A stretch of 64,000 bases of DNA from Malus domestica (lineage: Eukaryota > Streptophyta > Magnoliopsida > Rosales > Rosaceae). Location: the NCBI RefSeq assembly GCF_042453785.1, contig NC_091674.1:25002001-25066000 (forward strand), read 5' to 3'. The notes below the pieces were generated by a model. That model was not told the origin of the DNA, ran no database searches, and saw nothing but the letters and a program-made list of their open reading frames with translations. Each line of letters begins with the position of its first letter. Position 1 is the first letter of the stretch. A program made the translations under genes and the position numbers. Below, piece by piece: positions 10,901-22,036 of this stretch.

Positions 10901-12210
10901 AGACAAAATGTGTCGAAACATCGCTCATGCTGGAGGCATGTTTTTGCGTCTTCGATTGTTCAAAAGAAGAGAATAACTCTAGGGGATATTAAAGAGGTAA
11001 AGAAGAGTTCAATGTGCCTTTTGGAATGCCCTCCCCGCTTCACTCGCCACGAGAGGTCAAAGAGATTTGGGAAAAAAGAAGAGGTGAAAGAGCTGATGAG
11101 GCCTCACAAGGTTGCCGAGCGTGCAGTTTCACGAAAAAAGGAAAAGCTAGACTCTGGAGATTTCATGCGTTACTTTGAGTGAGTCTTTCAAATTAGCGTT
11201 CGTGAGTAAGTACCCTTTAATTTGTCGAATTGGATTTAAAAATTTGTTTGGAATGTGTAGGAACTTGTGGAACAGCTTTTCAGAAGACAAGAGGACCTCT
11301 TTCGCTTACCTTGACTGTTTATGGTTTAGCTTGTACTTGCAACAAAACATTCACAAAGAACTTAAACGAGACATTAAGACCAAGGTGCTGAAGTGGATTA
11401 AGAATAAGTGTATCTTCTCAAAGAAATATGTCATTGTTCCTATTGTTTGCTGGTAGCTTTCTTCCATTACCCTGAGCTAAATTCGTTCCATTCTCTGAAT
11501 GCGTGGAGTTCCAACATTTTCTTTTCTGAAACGTTTCCTTTTCAGGAGCCACTGGAACCTCTTAATTCTATGCCATTTTGGTGAGACTCTGCAGTCGGAA
11601 ACCCAAAGACCATGTATGCTGTTGCTTGATTCTCTTCAAGGTGCTGATCCGGGGCGGTATGAAGAATATATAAGAAAGTATGGTTTTCTTTGGCAAGTTG
11701 TGTATCGCATTTGTATTTTTTTTTTAGGCTACAGTTCCCTTATTAGGTGTTTGATGTGTGTTTTTCATCGTTTTCAGATTTGTACTGGACATTTTTATGG
11801 AAGAGGGAAGACCTGAGAAGAAAGATCTTATCTACCGAATTCCTTTGTTGGTGCCTGAGGTGATCTTAACAGTCTCTTTGTTACTTTCGATGTTCACATT
11901 AAAAAACCTTTTCCTAAAAAAGAAAAAATTTCAGGTGCCACAACAGCGAGATGATTTCGAGTGTGGTAACTTTGTTCTCTACTACATTAACTTGTTCATG
12001 GAAGGTGCTCCCGAGAATTTCAGCACTGAGGGCTACCCCTACTTTGTAAGTTTTACCTTTTGTCATATGTTTTTACTTACGATGCAGAATTAAAAACAGT
12101 ATCGATTATGGACTCTACCTTTCATTTGGTAATTGCAGATGAAGAAGGATTGGTTTTCCCCCAAGGGCTTGGATTATTTCTGCCAGAAACTGTACACTTC
12201 TGCAACGTGA
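4941..12210 (+). CDS. Ulp1-like SUMO/NEDD8-type cysteine protease (C48 family), retrotransposon in intron 1
   Basis: Predicted ubiquitin-like-protein protease, 332 residues, that would cleave a SUMO- or NEDD8-like modifier from precursors or substrates. Exons: 4941-5064, 10893-11178, 11261-11452, 11546-11677, 11778-11859, 11935-12045, 12139-12210. All junctions are GT/AG and in phase. The family triad is visible: His203 in [12 protein letters not shown], Asp229 in CMLLLDSL, Cys282 in [11 protein letters not shown], so the catalytic domain is complete. The N-terminus is acidic and serine-rich, after a basic [12 protein letters not shown] start. The 5.3-kb Copia element lies 28 bp past the exon 1 donor CAG|GTATGT. 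A second strong donor (CCCAT|GTAAGT) in the ancestral sequence coincides with the insertion point and is in the same phase, so the insertion could instead interrupt exon 1. From memory the closest Arabidopsis gene is At3g48480, next to TELO2 there as here. Whether intron 1 is still spliced is not visible. Confidence 0.85.
5093..5097. repeat. target-site duplication CCCAT (left), pair at 10413-10417
   Basis: CCCAT directly precedes the left LTR and directly follows the right LTR. Removing one copy and the element restores a plausible continuous host sequence, ACCAACCCATGTAAGTC. Confidence 0.95.
5098..5637 (-). repeat. 3' LTR of the intact Copia element
   Basis: 540 bp, TG...CA ends. On the minus strand a TATA box, CTATAAAAGGAG, lies at about 5447-5458 and marks the LTR promoter. 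The 72- and 64-codon frames inside it recur identically in the other LTR and are not genes. Confidence 0.95.
5638..5652 (-). other. polypurine tract of the intact Copia element
   Basis: The minus strand reads AAGGTGGAGAT immediately upstream of the 3' LTR start TGTTGATT. This is the expected position and composition for plus-strand cDNA priming. Confidence 0.8.
5707..9744 (-). CDS. Copia gag-pol polyprotein, uninterrupted
   Basis: 1345 residues in one frame. In order: gag of the UBN2 type (about residues 30-215); a CCHC zinc knuckle [14 protein letters not shown] near 250; an aspartic protease with DSG in [12 protein letters not shown] near 310; a GAG-pre-integrase region with LWHMRLGH; an integrase core including [10 protein letters not shown] and [14 protein letters not shown]; a reverse transcriptase with [13 protein letters not shown] and LLLYVDDML; and an RNase H with [18 protein letters not shown] and [12 protein letters not shown]. 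Every catalytic motif is present with no stop or frameshift, so it could be autonomous. The start MAGDKDES lies 128 bp inside the 5' LTR edge. It resembles the Tnt1/Tork-type group, an assignment from motif resemblance only. Confidence 0.97.
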   Translation of the reverse strand: MAGDKDESVRKESASSSSSSNRHPTTTTRLEVDKFNGSNNFGMWQCEVMDVLYQQELDMVLEDKPEDIDDKQWTRINLHACAAIRSFLDKELKYPYMKETSAKELWTKLEEKYMTKSAENRLFLKKRLFRFQYRPGISMHEHLNDYNKILADLANLDVKIPDEDKALCLLNSLPDDYDHLTTTLLYGKSEVKLDEVSAALVNHECRKKELKTHNSQTEAFVARGRTEERKSGKRGKSRSKSRGKFPAKDECAFCRQKGHWKKDCPKLKNKEKEKAGSEANIAKSGDDDFEFALASSYADGHSNEWILDSGCTYHMCPIREWFSNFEELDGGVVLMGNNNACKTQGIGKICLKMHDGTVRELSDVRYVPDMKKNLISLGALESKGLKITMEGGVLKAVYGALVVMKGTRRNNLYFLQGNTVIGGAAVTEAADADSTDTTRLWHMRLGHAGEKALQGLVKQGLLKGAKACKLEFCEHCVLGKQTRVKFGTAIHHTKGILDYVHTDVWGPSKNASWGGSHYFVSFVDDFSRRIWVYTMKRKDEVLKIFLKWKKMIETQSGRKIKTLRSDNGGEYKSDPFLKVCQDEGIVRHFTVRETPQQNGVAERMNRTLLEKVRCMLSNAGLGKAFWAEALTYASHLINRLPAAANEGKTPMEVWSSKPCTDYKFLHIFGCSAYYHVRESKLDPRAKKALFMGFSIGVKGYRLWCPDEKKFVVSRDVTFDEAAMVNQNKHEGETEATKTMRSSKQVELLKTPVVPVRSDVSNTSPTVNSDDEDEDDEEEAPTQEPPQQQDYIATRRSRREIRKPARFTDIVAYALPVIEDDIPSAYKEAVMSSECELWKKSMDEEMKSLHKNETWKLVQLPKGKKAIGCKWVYAKKMESLGKDNVRFKARLVAKGYAQKEGIDYNEVFSPVVKHSSIRILLALVVQFDLELAQLDVKTAFLHGDLEEEIYMSQPEGFKVAGKENWVCKLEKSLYGLKQSPRQWYKRFDRFMIGQKYTRSHYDHCVYFRKLQDGTFIYLLLYVDDMLIACKSKVEITRLKTQLSNEFEMKDLGEARKILGMEIERDRAKGKISLCQKQYLKKVLQRFRMNENSKPVSTPLASHFKLSASMSPKTVKESQYMAQIPYANVVGSLMYAMVCTRPDISQAVSIVSRYMHNPGKGHWQAVKWILRYILGTVDVGLLFQQDKVTGKCVVGYVDSDYAGDLDKRRSTTGFVFSIAGGPVSWRSILQSTVALSTTEAEYMAVTEAIKEAIWLQGLLDDLGVQQDHVDVYCDSQSAIHLAKNQVHHARTKHIDVRFHFVREVIDEGDILLQKIGTADNPADMLTKPVSLHKFKHCLDLIGVCKIC
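9745..9855 (-). repeat. ACTGTTCAC-type repeats in the Copia 5' leader
   Basis: The word ACTGTTCAC (minus: GTGAACAGT) or a close variant recurs about six times between the gag start and the primer-binding site, at irregular 18-25 bp spacing. It lies in the packaged RNA leader, so it could be a structural or dimerisation element. Its function is unknown. Confidence 0.6.
9856..9871 (-). other. primer-binding site (initiator Met tRNA type)
   Basis: The minus strand reads TGGTACCAGAGCCCAG two bases after the 5' LTR end. It is close to the TGGTATCAGAGC complement of initiator tRNA-Met used by most plant Copia elements, with one difference. Confidence 0.8.
9873..10412 (-). repeat. 5' LTR of the intact Copia element
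   Basis: 540 bp, apparently identical to the LTR at 5098-5637, including the minus-strand TATA box near 10222-10233. It supplies the promoter for gag-pol, which is transcribed leftward and antisense to the host protease gene. Confidence 0.95.
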
Positions 12211-12989
12211 TGTTCGTATGCTAACAGTGAAAGAGAGGTCCATAGGTTCTTGTTGACTTAATGCAATTGTTTCTGTAAAGTGAATAAGATATAATCAGGT
12301 GATTTAGGTGGATTAAAAGTTAGTCTTAGGATGACAAAGTAACGGAGGAAAAGTGTGTACTGAGAAACCTTTTGGTTAATGAGAAAGGGAAGCCCATATG
12401 TTATAGATATCGGCTCCTTCTCGACTGGCCTGTAATTTTCTTAGAGAGATGATTTCGCTAAACGCAATTTAGAGCTGTTAATCAAAGTGTTAAGATTACC
12501 ATCAAGTGTTGTGACATGATCAGCTTTTGTGATTAAGCAGGGATTGCTTCCTTCTACTTATTGCAAATTACAATGTAGTCTCGATGATATGAACAAGATG
12601 TGGTTTCATCTTCCTTTTTTCTTTCGGGATGTGGTATGTTGTGATGGTTCTTATCAAGAGGTTGAGGCAAAAAGAGAGTTTTCTCCATTAAAAGTCAATC
12701 CAAGAAGGGTTTTCTCCTCCTTAAAATAAGCATTTGGCATGGTCGTGTGAATCATCCATCCCTTGCTTCCCCGAGACTCCTTGGCTCGTCCTGCGTCAGA
12801 TGCAGCTATAACTCGACTGAAATTTAGAGCTGTAATCAAACTGTTAAGATTACTATTTAGTTGGGCTTCTGTGATTAAGTAATTTGTACTTAATCAACTC
12901 AAAGATGCGGACTCAGAAATAATACATAACTGAATATGACAACCTAAAGCTTAACCACTAATACATAACTCAAAGATGCGGACTTTGCT
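12211..12989. other. protease 3' flank with a duplicated AT-rich segment
   Basis: The first 100-200 bp are the likely 3' UTR of the C48 protease. The word AATTTAGAGCTGTxAATCAAA followed by TGTTAAGATTAC occurs near 12466 and again near 12822, showing a local duplication about 355 bp apart. No gene seen. Confidence 0.5.
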
Positions 12990-13271
12990 TTAATTATCTT
13001 GAATGAGTAAGAAGAAAATCCTCTTCTCACCAGAAATGGAAAAATTCTTGGATACGGTCTCACCCATAATTCTTTTAAGTGGAAATGATTTATATTGATG
13101 AAAAACTTCAATCGCAAACGAGTCTTGGAAGAGGACATCTCGTGTAACATCAGGTAGCTCCTCGAACCAAACTTTAGAGGTATCAATTGAAAGACCAAAC
13201 TTAGCTAAGCGGTGAGCGACACCGTTACGAAGCCTAGGGATATGATTAAAGGTTTTTTCCTGTACCTGCAC
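12990..13271 (-). pseudogene. LINE RNase H-like C-terminal remnant
   Basis: The minus-strand frame includes FNHIPRLRNGVAHRLAKFGL and WFEELPDVTRDVLFQD. These match the characteristic end of the RVT_3 RNase H domain carried by plant non-LTR retrotransposons. No reverse transcriptase is present beside it, so it is a 5'-truncated or eroded copy. Confidence 0.65.
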
Positions 13272-14483
13272 AGCAAGTTGGTCTCACTCATAATTTAAAA
13301 AAGAGAAGTACATAAGAAAAAATACGCTTCCATTAAAACATTTTTTCCAAACATATAAATTTCAAATCTGTTGGTTTTAAATGAATAAAATTTATTTTTG
13401 GTGAATTAAATGAATAGAGTTGAAATTCACAGTTCTGAACAGATTTTGTTCACTAGCGTCATGCCTCCCTCGTGACATTAATTCCTGATAAGAACATGCA
13501 GAAAAGGCAAAAAAGAGTCGACTGTGTTATTTATTCTCTTTCTTCTTGTAGTCTTGTTTAGATAGAAGGTCAATCTTCTGCTTCTCTTCTTTCAATTGCA
13601 GGTTAGACTTCCAATCTATCTTTCGTTTATGATTATGTTCTGATATGAAGGTTGTGATGCGTTTGTTAAAGGATCTTTAATTACTTCAGATGAATTTTAT
13701 GACTGAGATTGATTGTAGTTTCTTGAAGGTTTCTTTGCGAAGTCCCCTCGGTGTTCTTGAAGGTCTCGTTCAGTATTTAGGATTTGATTGAAATAGATAA
13801 CTCGCTAAATTCAAGATAAAACCGTTCTCTCTAGCTTGCTTTTCTCCTAAATACCTCACCTTCGTCTTCTCACTTTACATTTTTAAACATGCAATCCTAC
13901 TTTGTCACTTCTTTTTCTCCAGTAGCTCGCTCTCTTAAGCTTCCTTTCATCTCCATATGAGAGGATTACGATTTCATGAACTCGCAAACCTCATTTTATA
14001 CTCCGTAAATGTGGATTCGAAAGCAGCTGCTAGATTTTGTTACATTTTGTGGTAATTGCTGTTGCTGCTGCTGCGTGTGTATATATATACAGTGAAAATA
14101 ATCCCTCTGATTATTATATACACACATTGGTTTCAACACAATTTTCGTTTCACTGTATCTTAGGGATTGAAATTGGAGAACTTTTTTGCTCTTCATAGTT
14201 ATCTTTGCATGTCGAACAAGAACTAAAAACTAAGCTTTGCATGCTCTTAGTATTTTCTCATTGTGATTTGGTTTTACTCCATTGGTTTGTTAGTGTATTT
14301 GGTTCTAATCCATTGTTTTGCTAGTTGACATTGGTAACATGTTGTAACAAGCTTAAGAAGACAAACATGATCTTCAACCAAAAAAATTTGCAATTGTCCG
14401 GTTTTAAATGACGGAGATTTGGATCCCGTAGTTTCAGAATTCCTTTTAATTTGCAATTCCTTTATCCAAACGCAGGGACAACA
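13272..14483. other. intergenic region before the P450 locus
   Basis: AT-rich with no recognisable gene. It contains a short CAG/CTG-like run near 14050-14070 and a TATATATATA stretch near 14082. It may hold the old P450 promoter, but no definite box can be assigned. Confidence 0.4.
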
Positions 14484-15970
14484 ATGGATCTCTCTCTCTT
14501 GTTCCTAAACACTTCCATAGCTGGACTCTTTGCCATGCTTGTGTTTTCCTTCTCTATGATCACAATTTGGAGGCTTAGAACTGCTGCTGCAAATGCCAAA
14601 CTTCCCGAACCACCAAAAGTGGCAGGCGGGTGGCCTCTAGTAGGTCACCTCTACCTATTCAGACGGCCCCAGTTCCACCCCATGTAACGTTGGGAGCATT
14701 GGCGGACAAGTATGGACCAGTCTTCAGCATCAGAATTGGCATCCACTCCGCCCTTGTGGTAAATACTTGGGAGGCTGCAAAGGAGTGCTTCACCAGCAAC
14801 GACTTGGTTATTTCTCAACGTCCCAAAACTATAGCCGCTGAAATCTTGAGCTACAACCACGCCATGCTAGGGTTAAGCCCGTATGGTGCATACTGGCGTG
14901 ACTTCCGCAAAATTATAGTCCAAGAGCTACTCTCAAGCCACATGCTTGAGCAATTCAAACATGTTCGAGAATCCGAAGTAGTGATGGCCACAAAAGAGGT
15001 ATACAATCTATGGACCAAAAGAAACGATTCAAAAGAAAATGGTTCCGGACAACTTTTGGTGGAGCTGAAGCAGTGGTTCAACGATTTAACTCTAAAGGTG
15101 TTTTTTAGGATGGTTGCTGGAAATAGATATAATAATTTGGGTGACGAGATAGACGAAGTTCGGTGCCATAAGGCCGTGAGGGAGCTCTTTCATTTTATTG
15201 GATTGTTTGCCCTTGGGGATGCTGTTCCATGGCTTAGGTTTTTGGATATTGGTGGGCACGAAAAAGCTAGAAAAAAACTGCCAAAGAGCTCGATACCATA
15301 GTTATGTCCTGGTTGGAGGAGCACAAGCAGAGAAGAGCTAAAGATGGAGACAATAATCGAGATTTCATCGACCTGATGCTTTCAGTCCTCGACAGACAAA
15401 ATGTTGCGCAACATGAATCATTTGATGCTGATACCGTCATGAAAGCAACAGTTTTGGTACATAGTATGAATGTTCTTAATTAACTCGCATGCAGCACCAA
15501 ACTTCTCTTTTAGCCATCTGTAATCGTTGTTTTGTATTATAATTGGATATGTATTGAATAAGCAACTTGATTATGACTTTGCAGAATCTGATTGCTGGAG
15601 GAAGCGATCCAACCTCCGTGCTCATGGGCTGCGCAATCTCAATGTTGTTGGACAACCGCCATGCTTTGAAGAAAGTCTATGAAGAACTAGACAACCATGT
15701 TGGCAAAGGAAGACTAGTGAATGAATTAGATATCAATAATCTCGTGTACCTGCAAGCCGTTATTAAAGAAGTGTTGCGTTTATATGCAACATTCTCTGGC
15801 TACAGAGAATTCACCGAGGACTGCATTGTGGGAGGGCACCATGTCCCGAAAGGCACGTGGCTGATAGTGAACGCGTGGAAGATTCATACTGACCCGCAGG
15901 TTTGGGATGACCCGATGGAGTTCAAGACGGAAAGATTTCTCAAAAGATATAAGGATGTTGATGTCAAGGG

Positions 15971-16735
15971 TGTTGGAGAACAATTCAGAAATAAACAGAA
16001 TAACAAAAATAAACAAAACTTGAAATTCACAATTTTTATTTCACAAAAGGTACTTGCTATACATAATGAAAAATATACAATAAATACATAAATTAATATA
16101 AGAATGTCAACGGTACTAACTTGATTACAGAAGGTAGAGGCTAGCATAAAAACTATGTCATTTGAACAGTAATTCCGTCTCACTCTTGTGCTTGTGGTTC
16201 TATAACGTCTGCTCGACCAGGATACAACTACCTAATCCTATAACCCGCACTGGATTATAGAATTCTAGCGAATTGCTTTGTGTGTTTACTCTCTCTGGAA
16301 AGTTTGTACGAAAGAAAAGGAAGAAGAAAAGATGATTCATTTGGATACCATGGATTGCAGATATATAGGCTGTTTCACACCCTTTCAAATACCAGTTCAG
16401 TGTATTTGAAGGTTCACAACTCTTTTCTAAGAGCTGTGTCTTTTAACCAAAACGCTTTTAATTAATAATAAATTAATTAAAAACTTAATCCGAAAATTAA
16501 AATTAATGAATCAGATTAATTTTAAATTCCAAGGCACTTGTCTTGATTAATTAATATTAATTATATTTAGGCTATATTATACAAGCCTAATCCACACAAC
16601 CATAAGGTCCAAGCCTTCAATCCATTTCCAAATGGCCTATATTCTAATTACTAGACTAAAGCACTAAATCTATATAAAGACCCTTGAGAATCTTGTTTTC
16701 CCCAATGTGGGACAAGAGTCTCAAAACTTCCAACA
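15971..16735 (-). repeat. left (3') LTR of the decayed Copia element
   Basis: Begins TGTTGGAGAA and ends CTTCCAACA on the plus strand, 765 bp. The adjacent minus-strand AAAATGTGGGGTAT at 16736-16749 is a good polypurine tract. Compared with the right fragment over 256 bp it differs at roughly a dozen positions, by eye count. Confidence 0.85.
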
Positions 16736-17300
16736 ATACCCCACATTTTGAGACGACTGTTTGGTCTTAGAGAAACTGAAACACGAGAGTAAACAATAGA
16801 TGTGACATACATCAGGAAAGATGTCTTTTGGACTTGAACCTACCTTAGTATATACTTATCGGATTTACTAGATGACGCAGTGAATATAAAATCTTGAACT
16901 GTTCATCTCCGCAGTAAACCAAGACAATAAGCAAAACATATGTCACACCAACACATTGCAAATTCATATGTTTGTGTTCATTTTGGTTCTGAACAAATCC
17001 TGGATTCATGAGAGCTTTAGAGAATGTAGCCATGTAATTCTCATAAATGTGACCCCACATTTACTCTCATATAGGTGATATTGATTATGAATAGGCTACT
17101 ACTATTCCACTTGATTTACAAGTACCAATATCATTAAACTAATGTATCCTGCACCATCAGCAGTCACCACACTTCTTCCATCATAGGAATGGGTATGTAA
17201 GTGTGTTTCTTCTTGAATCTAGCCAAACCAGTTTGCCTATTGAACCTAGACCATGGGATCTCCAATCAACTAGGTTAGGTTTCCGTTTGGCAGTTTCATT

Positions 17301-20300
17301 TTACTCTATTGGCTTTAAACCCATTCCCCTCGATGTATGTTTAACTTGCTCTCTAGATAAGCCTTTAGTAAGCGGATTCGCAATATTATCTTTTGACTTG
17401 ACATAGTCAATAGAAATTACACCACTAGAGAGCCATTCCTTTATTGTATTATGTCTTCGTCTAATTTGTCTAGACTTCCCATTGTATACACTATTTTTAG
17501 CTCGATATTGTGCAGCTAAACTATCACAGTGTATACATATTGTCGTTACAGGTTTAGGCCATATGGGAATATCTTCCAAGAAATCTCTTAGCCACTCAGC
17601 TTCTCCTCCAGCCATATCGAGAGCTATAAATTCTGATTCCATAGTTGATCGGGCTATACATGTTTGTTTGGAAGATTTCCAAGATATTGCTGCTCCTCCC
17701 AAAGTAAATACATATCCACTTGTGGATTTCGTATCAGTACTATCCGATATCCAATTCGCATCAGTGAATCCTTCGAGCACAGGAGGATACCTCGTATAAT
17801 GCAATCCATAATTCATTGTATGCTTTAAGTATCTCATAACTCGAATTAAAGCTTCCCAATGATCATGCCCAGGATTGCATGTATATCTATTCAATCTACT
17901 CACGGAGTATGCTATATTGTACAGTTCATAATGTACATAAGGCTTCCAATAACTTGTGAGTATTCACGTTGATATATAGCATCATCTTTATTTTTCTTAA
18001 GTTTGCTATTGGCATCAAAAGGAGTAATTGCATCCTTACTTTCCAAATGACCATATTTCCTAAGTGTAGCTTCTATATAATGGGACTGAGTAAGAATATA
18101 TCCTTCTTGGTTTCTTTTTATTTTTACACCAAGAATCACATCAGCTAGTCCAAGATCTTTCATATCGAAATTTGATTTCAATATCTTCTTGGTCCAATGT
18201 ATTATCTCTTTGTTAGTTCCCATTATAAGCATATCATCTACATATAAACACAACATAACGCAAGCATTATTTTGAGTTTTTGTGTAGACACACTTATCAC
18301 ACTCATTTATCTTAAAACCGTATGTGATCAGAACATGGTCAAATTTTTCATACCATTGCTTTGGAGCTTGTTTAAGCCCATATAGCGATTTCACAAGTTT
18401 ACACACTTTGTGTTCTTTACCTTTAACTACAAACCCCTCGGGTTGTTCCATATATATTTCCTCATCTAAGTCTCCATATAAGAATGCAGTTTTTACATCC
18501 ATTTGATGTATTTCCATGTTAAGGAGTGCATCTATAGCAATCAATAATCTTATTGAAGTAATTCTCGTTACAGGTGAGTATGTATCAAAGAAATCCAAAC
18601 CATGTTTTTGACGGTATCCTTTAGCCACCAAACGAGCCTTATATTTGTCAATTGTACCATATGGTTTTAATTTCTTCTTAAAGATCCATTTGTACCCAAT
18701 TGGCTTATTGCCAGGGGGCAAATCGACTAATTCCCATGTATGATTTTGCATAATGGAATCTATCTCACTGTTAACTGCATCCTTCCAAAATGGAGCTTCA
18801 GGAGTGGACATGGCCTCCTTGAATGATTGAGGTTCTGTCTCGGTTAATAAAGTCACAAAATCAGGCCCAAAGTCCTTTCGGATTTTTGTCCTTTTACTTC
18901 TTCTAGGTTCAAGTTCTTCTTCTTGAACTCTAGACGAGGTTGAACCATCATCATGTTCTCTAGGTTCATTAGTAACCTCAGATACATCATCATGTATTCT
19001 CTTTTTCAATAAATTAGACTTGCCTATTTTGTATGGAAAAATATCCTCAAAAAATATTGCATTTATAGATTCTATAATAGTATTGCATGTATATCACTTA
19101 TTTCGGAATGAAAAACTAAGAATCTATAAGCCGAACTATTAGATGCAAAACCAATAAAAACACAATCAATAGTTTTAGGTCCTAATTTTGTTCTTTTTGG
19201 CAATGGAACCTGTACTTTTGCCAGACAACCCCACACTTTAAGCAATTTAAACATAGGGGTTCTTCCTTTCCATAATTCATATGGTGACTCCTTTCTCGTT
19301 TTAGGTGGAATTCGATTCAAAATTTTATTTGCAGTAAGTAAAGCTTCACCCCACAAATTGTGTGGAAGTCTAGAACTATTCAACATAGAATTGATCATGT
19401 CTTTAAAAGTCCTATTTTTCCTTTCGGCAACACCGTTTTGTTGTGGTGTATAGGGGGCTGTTGTTTGATGAATTATGCCATGTGTGGCACAAAATTCAGC
19501 AAAAGCATGAGACTTATATTCTCCTCCCCTATCGGACCTTAAGACTTTAATCTTCTTGTTAAGTTGATTTCAACTTCTGCTTATATGTCTTAAACATATC
19601 CAAGGTCTCATATTTGTTATGAAGTAAATAAACATAACAATACTTACTGAAATCATCTATAAATGTTACATAATAATTCTTTCCACCACGAGTTGGTATG
19701 ATCTAAAATCACACAAGTCACTATGAATTAAATCTAACAAATCATTGGATTTTTCATGCACTGATTTAAAGCTTTGGCTTGCAAATTTCGATTCTGTACA
19801 AGTTTCACATTTAACATTATCTAGATAATCAATTTTGGGCAGCAAACCTAAATTATGCATTCTAAAAAGAGAACGAAAATTTACATGTCCTAACCTAGAG
19901 TGCCATAAATTAGACGAATCAACAATATAAGCAGAAACATTATTTATTTCATTCATAGCATTAGCAAGTACATTGAGTTTGAATAATCCATCAGCAAGGT
20001 AACCCTTTCCCACAAACATTCCCCCTTTCGTTAATACAAACTTATTAGACTCAAAAACTAGTTTGAATCCTTTATTATTAAGGATAGGACCAGAAACAAG
20101 ATTATTCCTTATATCGGGGACATGCAGTACGTCAAGAAGGGTCAATTCCTTTCCAGAAGTGAATTTTAGAACACACTTCCCTATTCCAGCCACAACAGAT
20201 GAGGATGCATTTCCCATAAACAGCTGCTCGTTTCCCTCTATTTTCTGGTACGAAGAAAACATTTTTCTATCACCACAAACATGGCGAGTCGCACCGGTAT

Positions 20301-21234
20301 CTATCCACCAATCAGCGTGGTCAGATATGAGGTTGATTTCAGAAATCATTGCAGCCAGGACATCCACATTGTTTTGAATCAAGTTTGCGCGGTTGTTGTT
20401 GCCTTGATTTCCAGGACCTTGATCCCTTCGATGGCGACATTCTTGAGCCCTATGGCCTTACTTTCCACAAACCCAGAAACTTCCCTTGATTTTCTTGAAG
20501 TCTTTGCCTTTCGCACCAGGGATAAAGTGGCTTTCCTTCTTCTTAGTTTTCTGGAATTTTGGCCTTTGCTTTGATGAACTTCCTTCAATAACATTCGCCT
20601 TGGCTTCCATACTCGAAACCAGGCCCTTCTCATTCTTTCTGTTATCTTCCTCAATTCTCAGCCTTACAATGAGATCCTCAAGGGTCATCTCCTTTCATTT
20701 GTGCTTGAGATAACTCTTGAACTCTTTCCAAGAAGGTGGTAGTTTTTCTATAATGGACGCCACTTGGAAAGACTCATTGATTACCATCCCTTCAACATGA
20801 ATGTCATGGATGATTTTCTGGAGATCTTCAGTTTGAGAGACAACAGACTTGGAATCCACCATTTTGTAGTCCAAAAATTTACCCACGACAAATTTCTTTG
20901 AACCAGCATCCTCGGTTTTATATTTTTTCTCAAGTGATTCCCAAAGTTCCTTGGCTGTTTTGCACCCTACGTAGACATCATACAATGAATCATCTAATGC
21001 ATTAAGAATATAGTTTTTGCAGAGGAAATCATTATGTTTCCAGGCATCTATAGCCGTCAAAGTTTCTGCAGAAAAAATATTTTCTCCATCTGCAATAGGT
21101 TCAGTCTGGTGCACAACATTAGCCAAATTCAAGGTTGTCAGATAAAACAGCATTTTCTGCTGCCATCGTTTGAAGTCTCCGCCCTTAAATTTCTCAGGCT
21201 TCTCAGAAAGAGGTTTAGTTCCTGATTGTTCCAT
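17301..21234 (-). pseudogene. Copia gag-pol, multiply disrupted
   Basis: The gag start MEQSGTKPLSEKPEKF lies at 21234. In-frame stops fall after SYLKHK (about 20695) and inside the zinc knuckle (CGK-stop-GHRAQEC, about 20458). The protease WWIDTGATRHVC and the LWHSRLGHV region are readable down to about 19700, where a frameshift hits the start of integrase. Integrase pieces continue at 19072-19398. RT with [12 protein letters not shown] occupies 17912-19009. A small deletion after NCT (about 17912) shifts into the RNase H part (17301-17903: FTDANW, STMESEF, CDSLAA). It cannot encode a working polyprotein and is clearly older than the element at 5-10 kb. Confidence 0.9.
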
Positions 21235-21247
21235 ACTGTTCGAATAT

Positions 21248-21800
21248 TGTTGGAGAACAATTCAGAAATAAACAGAATAACAGAAATAAATAGAACTTGA
21301 AATTCACAATTTTTATTTCACAAAAGGTACTTGCTATACAGAATGAAAAGTATACAATAAATACAGAAATTAATATAAGAATGTCAACAGTACTAACTTG
21401 ATTACAGAAGGTAGAGGCTAGCGTAAAAGCTATGTCCTTCGAACAGTAATTCCGTCCCACTCTTGTGCTTGTGGTTCTATAACGTCTGCTCGACCAGGAT
21501 ACACTCGAATTAAAGTTTCCCAATGATCATGCCCAGGATTGCATGTATATCTATTCGACCAGACGTTATAGAACCATAAGCACAAGAGTGGGACGGAATT
21601 ACTGTTCGAAGGACATAACTTTTACGCTAGCCTCTACCTTCTGTAATCAAGTTAGTACCGTTGACATTCTTATATTAATTTCTGTATTTATTGTATACTT
21701 TTCATTTTGTATAGCAAGTACCTTTTGTGAAATAAAAATTGTGAATTTCAAGTTCTGTTTATGTCTGTTATTCTGTTTATTTCTGAATTGTTCTCCAAAA
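21248..21800. repeat. inverted LTR fragments with 50-bp spacer (potential hairpin)
   Basis: Arm 1 (21248-21503) matches the first 256 bp of the left LTR. Arm 2 (about 21554-21800) is the same stretch reverse-complemented. Between them is a sequence matching 17839-17893, the RNase H region around ACTCGAATTAAAG. The arms are about 245 bp each and nearly identical by eye, so transcripts across them would fold back. Confidence 0.9.
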
Positions 21801-22036
21801 AAGGGTCGGCATTTTGAGTTAATGCCTTTTGGTAGCGGTCGAAGAGCATGCCCTGGCATAAATTTGGGCCTTCACTTGACGCTTTTGATCCTGGCTAGTT
21901 TTCTGCATGCGTTTGAGATCTCTACTCCAACAAATGCAACCGTTGATATGTGTCAAGGATTTGGAGATTCCAACAAGAAATCTACCCTACTTAAAGTCCT
22001 CGTTGAACCTTGCATGCCTCCAAATCTCTATGAATA

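Larger units (their letters stand above)
15971..21800 (-). mobile_element. decayed Ty1/Copia element with rearranged, inverted right end (5.8 kb)
   Basis: Inserted in P450 exon 2, with 5-bp target duplication AAGGG at 15966-15970 and 21801-21805. Left LTR: 765 bp, 15971-16735, TG...CA. The right side does not hold a normal LTR. It has a 256-bp LTR fragment (21248-21503), a 50-bp piece of the element's own RNase H region, and a ~247-bp inverted LTR fragment (about 21554-21800). The same LTR edge therefore forms both outer ends: TGTTGGAGAA on the left, TTCTCCAAAA on the right. The pol region has several stops and frameshifts. Only about 13 bp separate the gag start from the right LTR fragment, and no primer-binding site is visible there. 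Confidence 0.9.
14484..22036 (+). pseudogene. cytochrome P450 CYP82-type pseudogene, split by a Copia insertion
   Basis: P450s of this family are ER-anchored monooxygenases of specialised metabolism. The piece from 14484 encodes an N-terminal membrane anchor, a short hinge and the proline-rich LPEPPKVAGGWPLVGHL. A frameshift near 14670-14685 moves the frame to PPHVTLGALADKYGPVFSIR. A second shift lies in the A-rich run near 15275, before AKELD. Intron 1 is 15457-15584. Exon 2 carries AGGSDPTS (I-helix, unusual Pro after Asp), the K-helix ExxR as KEVLRLY, and PMEFKTERF. At 15970 a 5.8-kb element interrupts DVDVKG. The C-terminus resumes at 21801 with the haem loop FGSGRRACPG (Cys ligand present) and ends VEPCMPPNLYE. 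Two frameshifts plus an exon insertion make it non-functional. The family call rests on characteristic motif wording. Confidence 0.9.
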
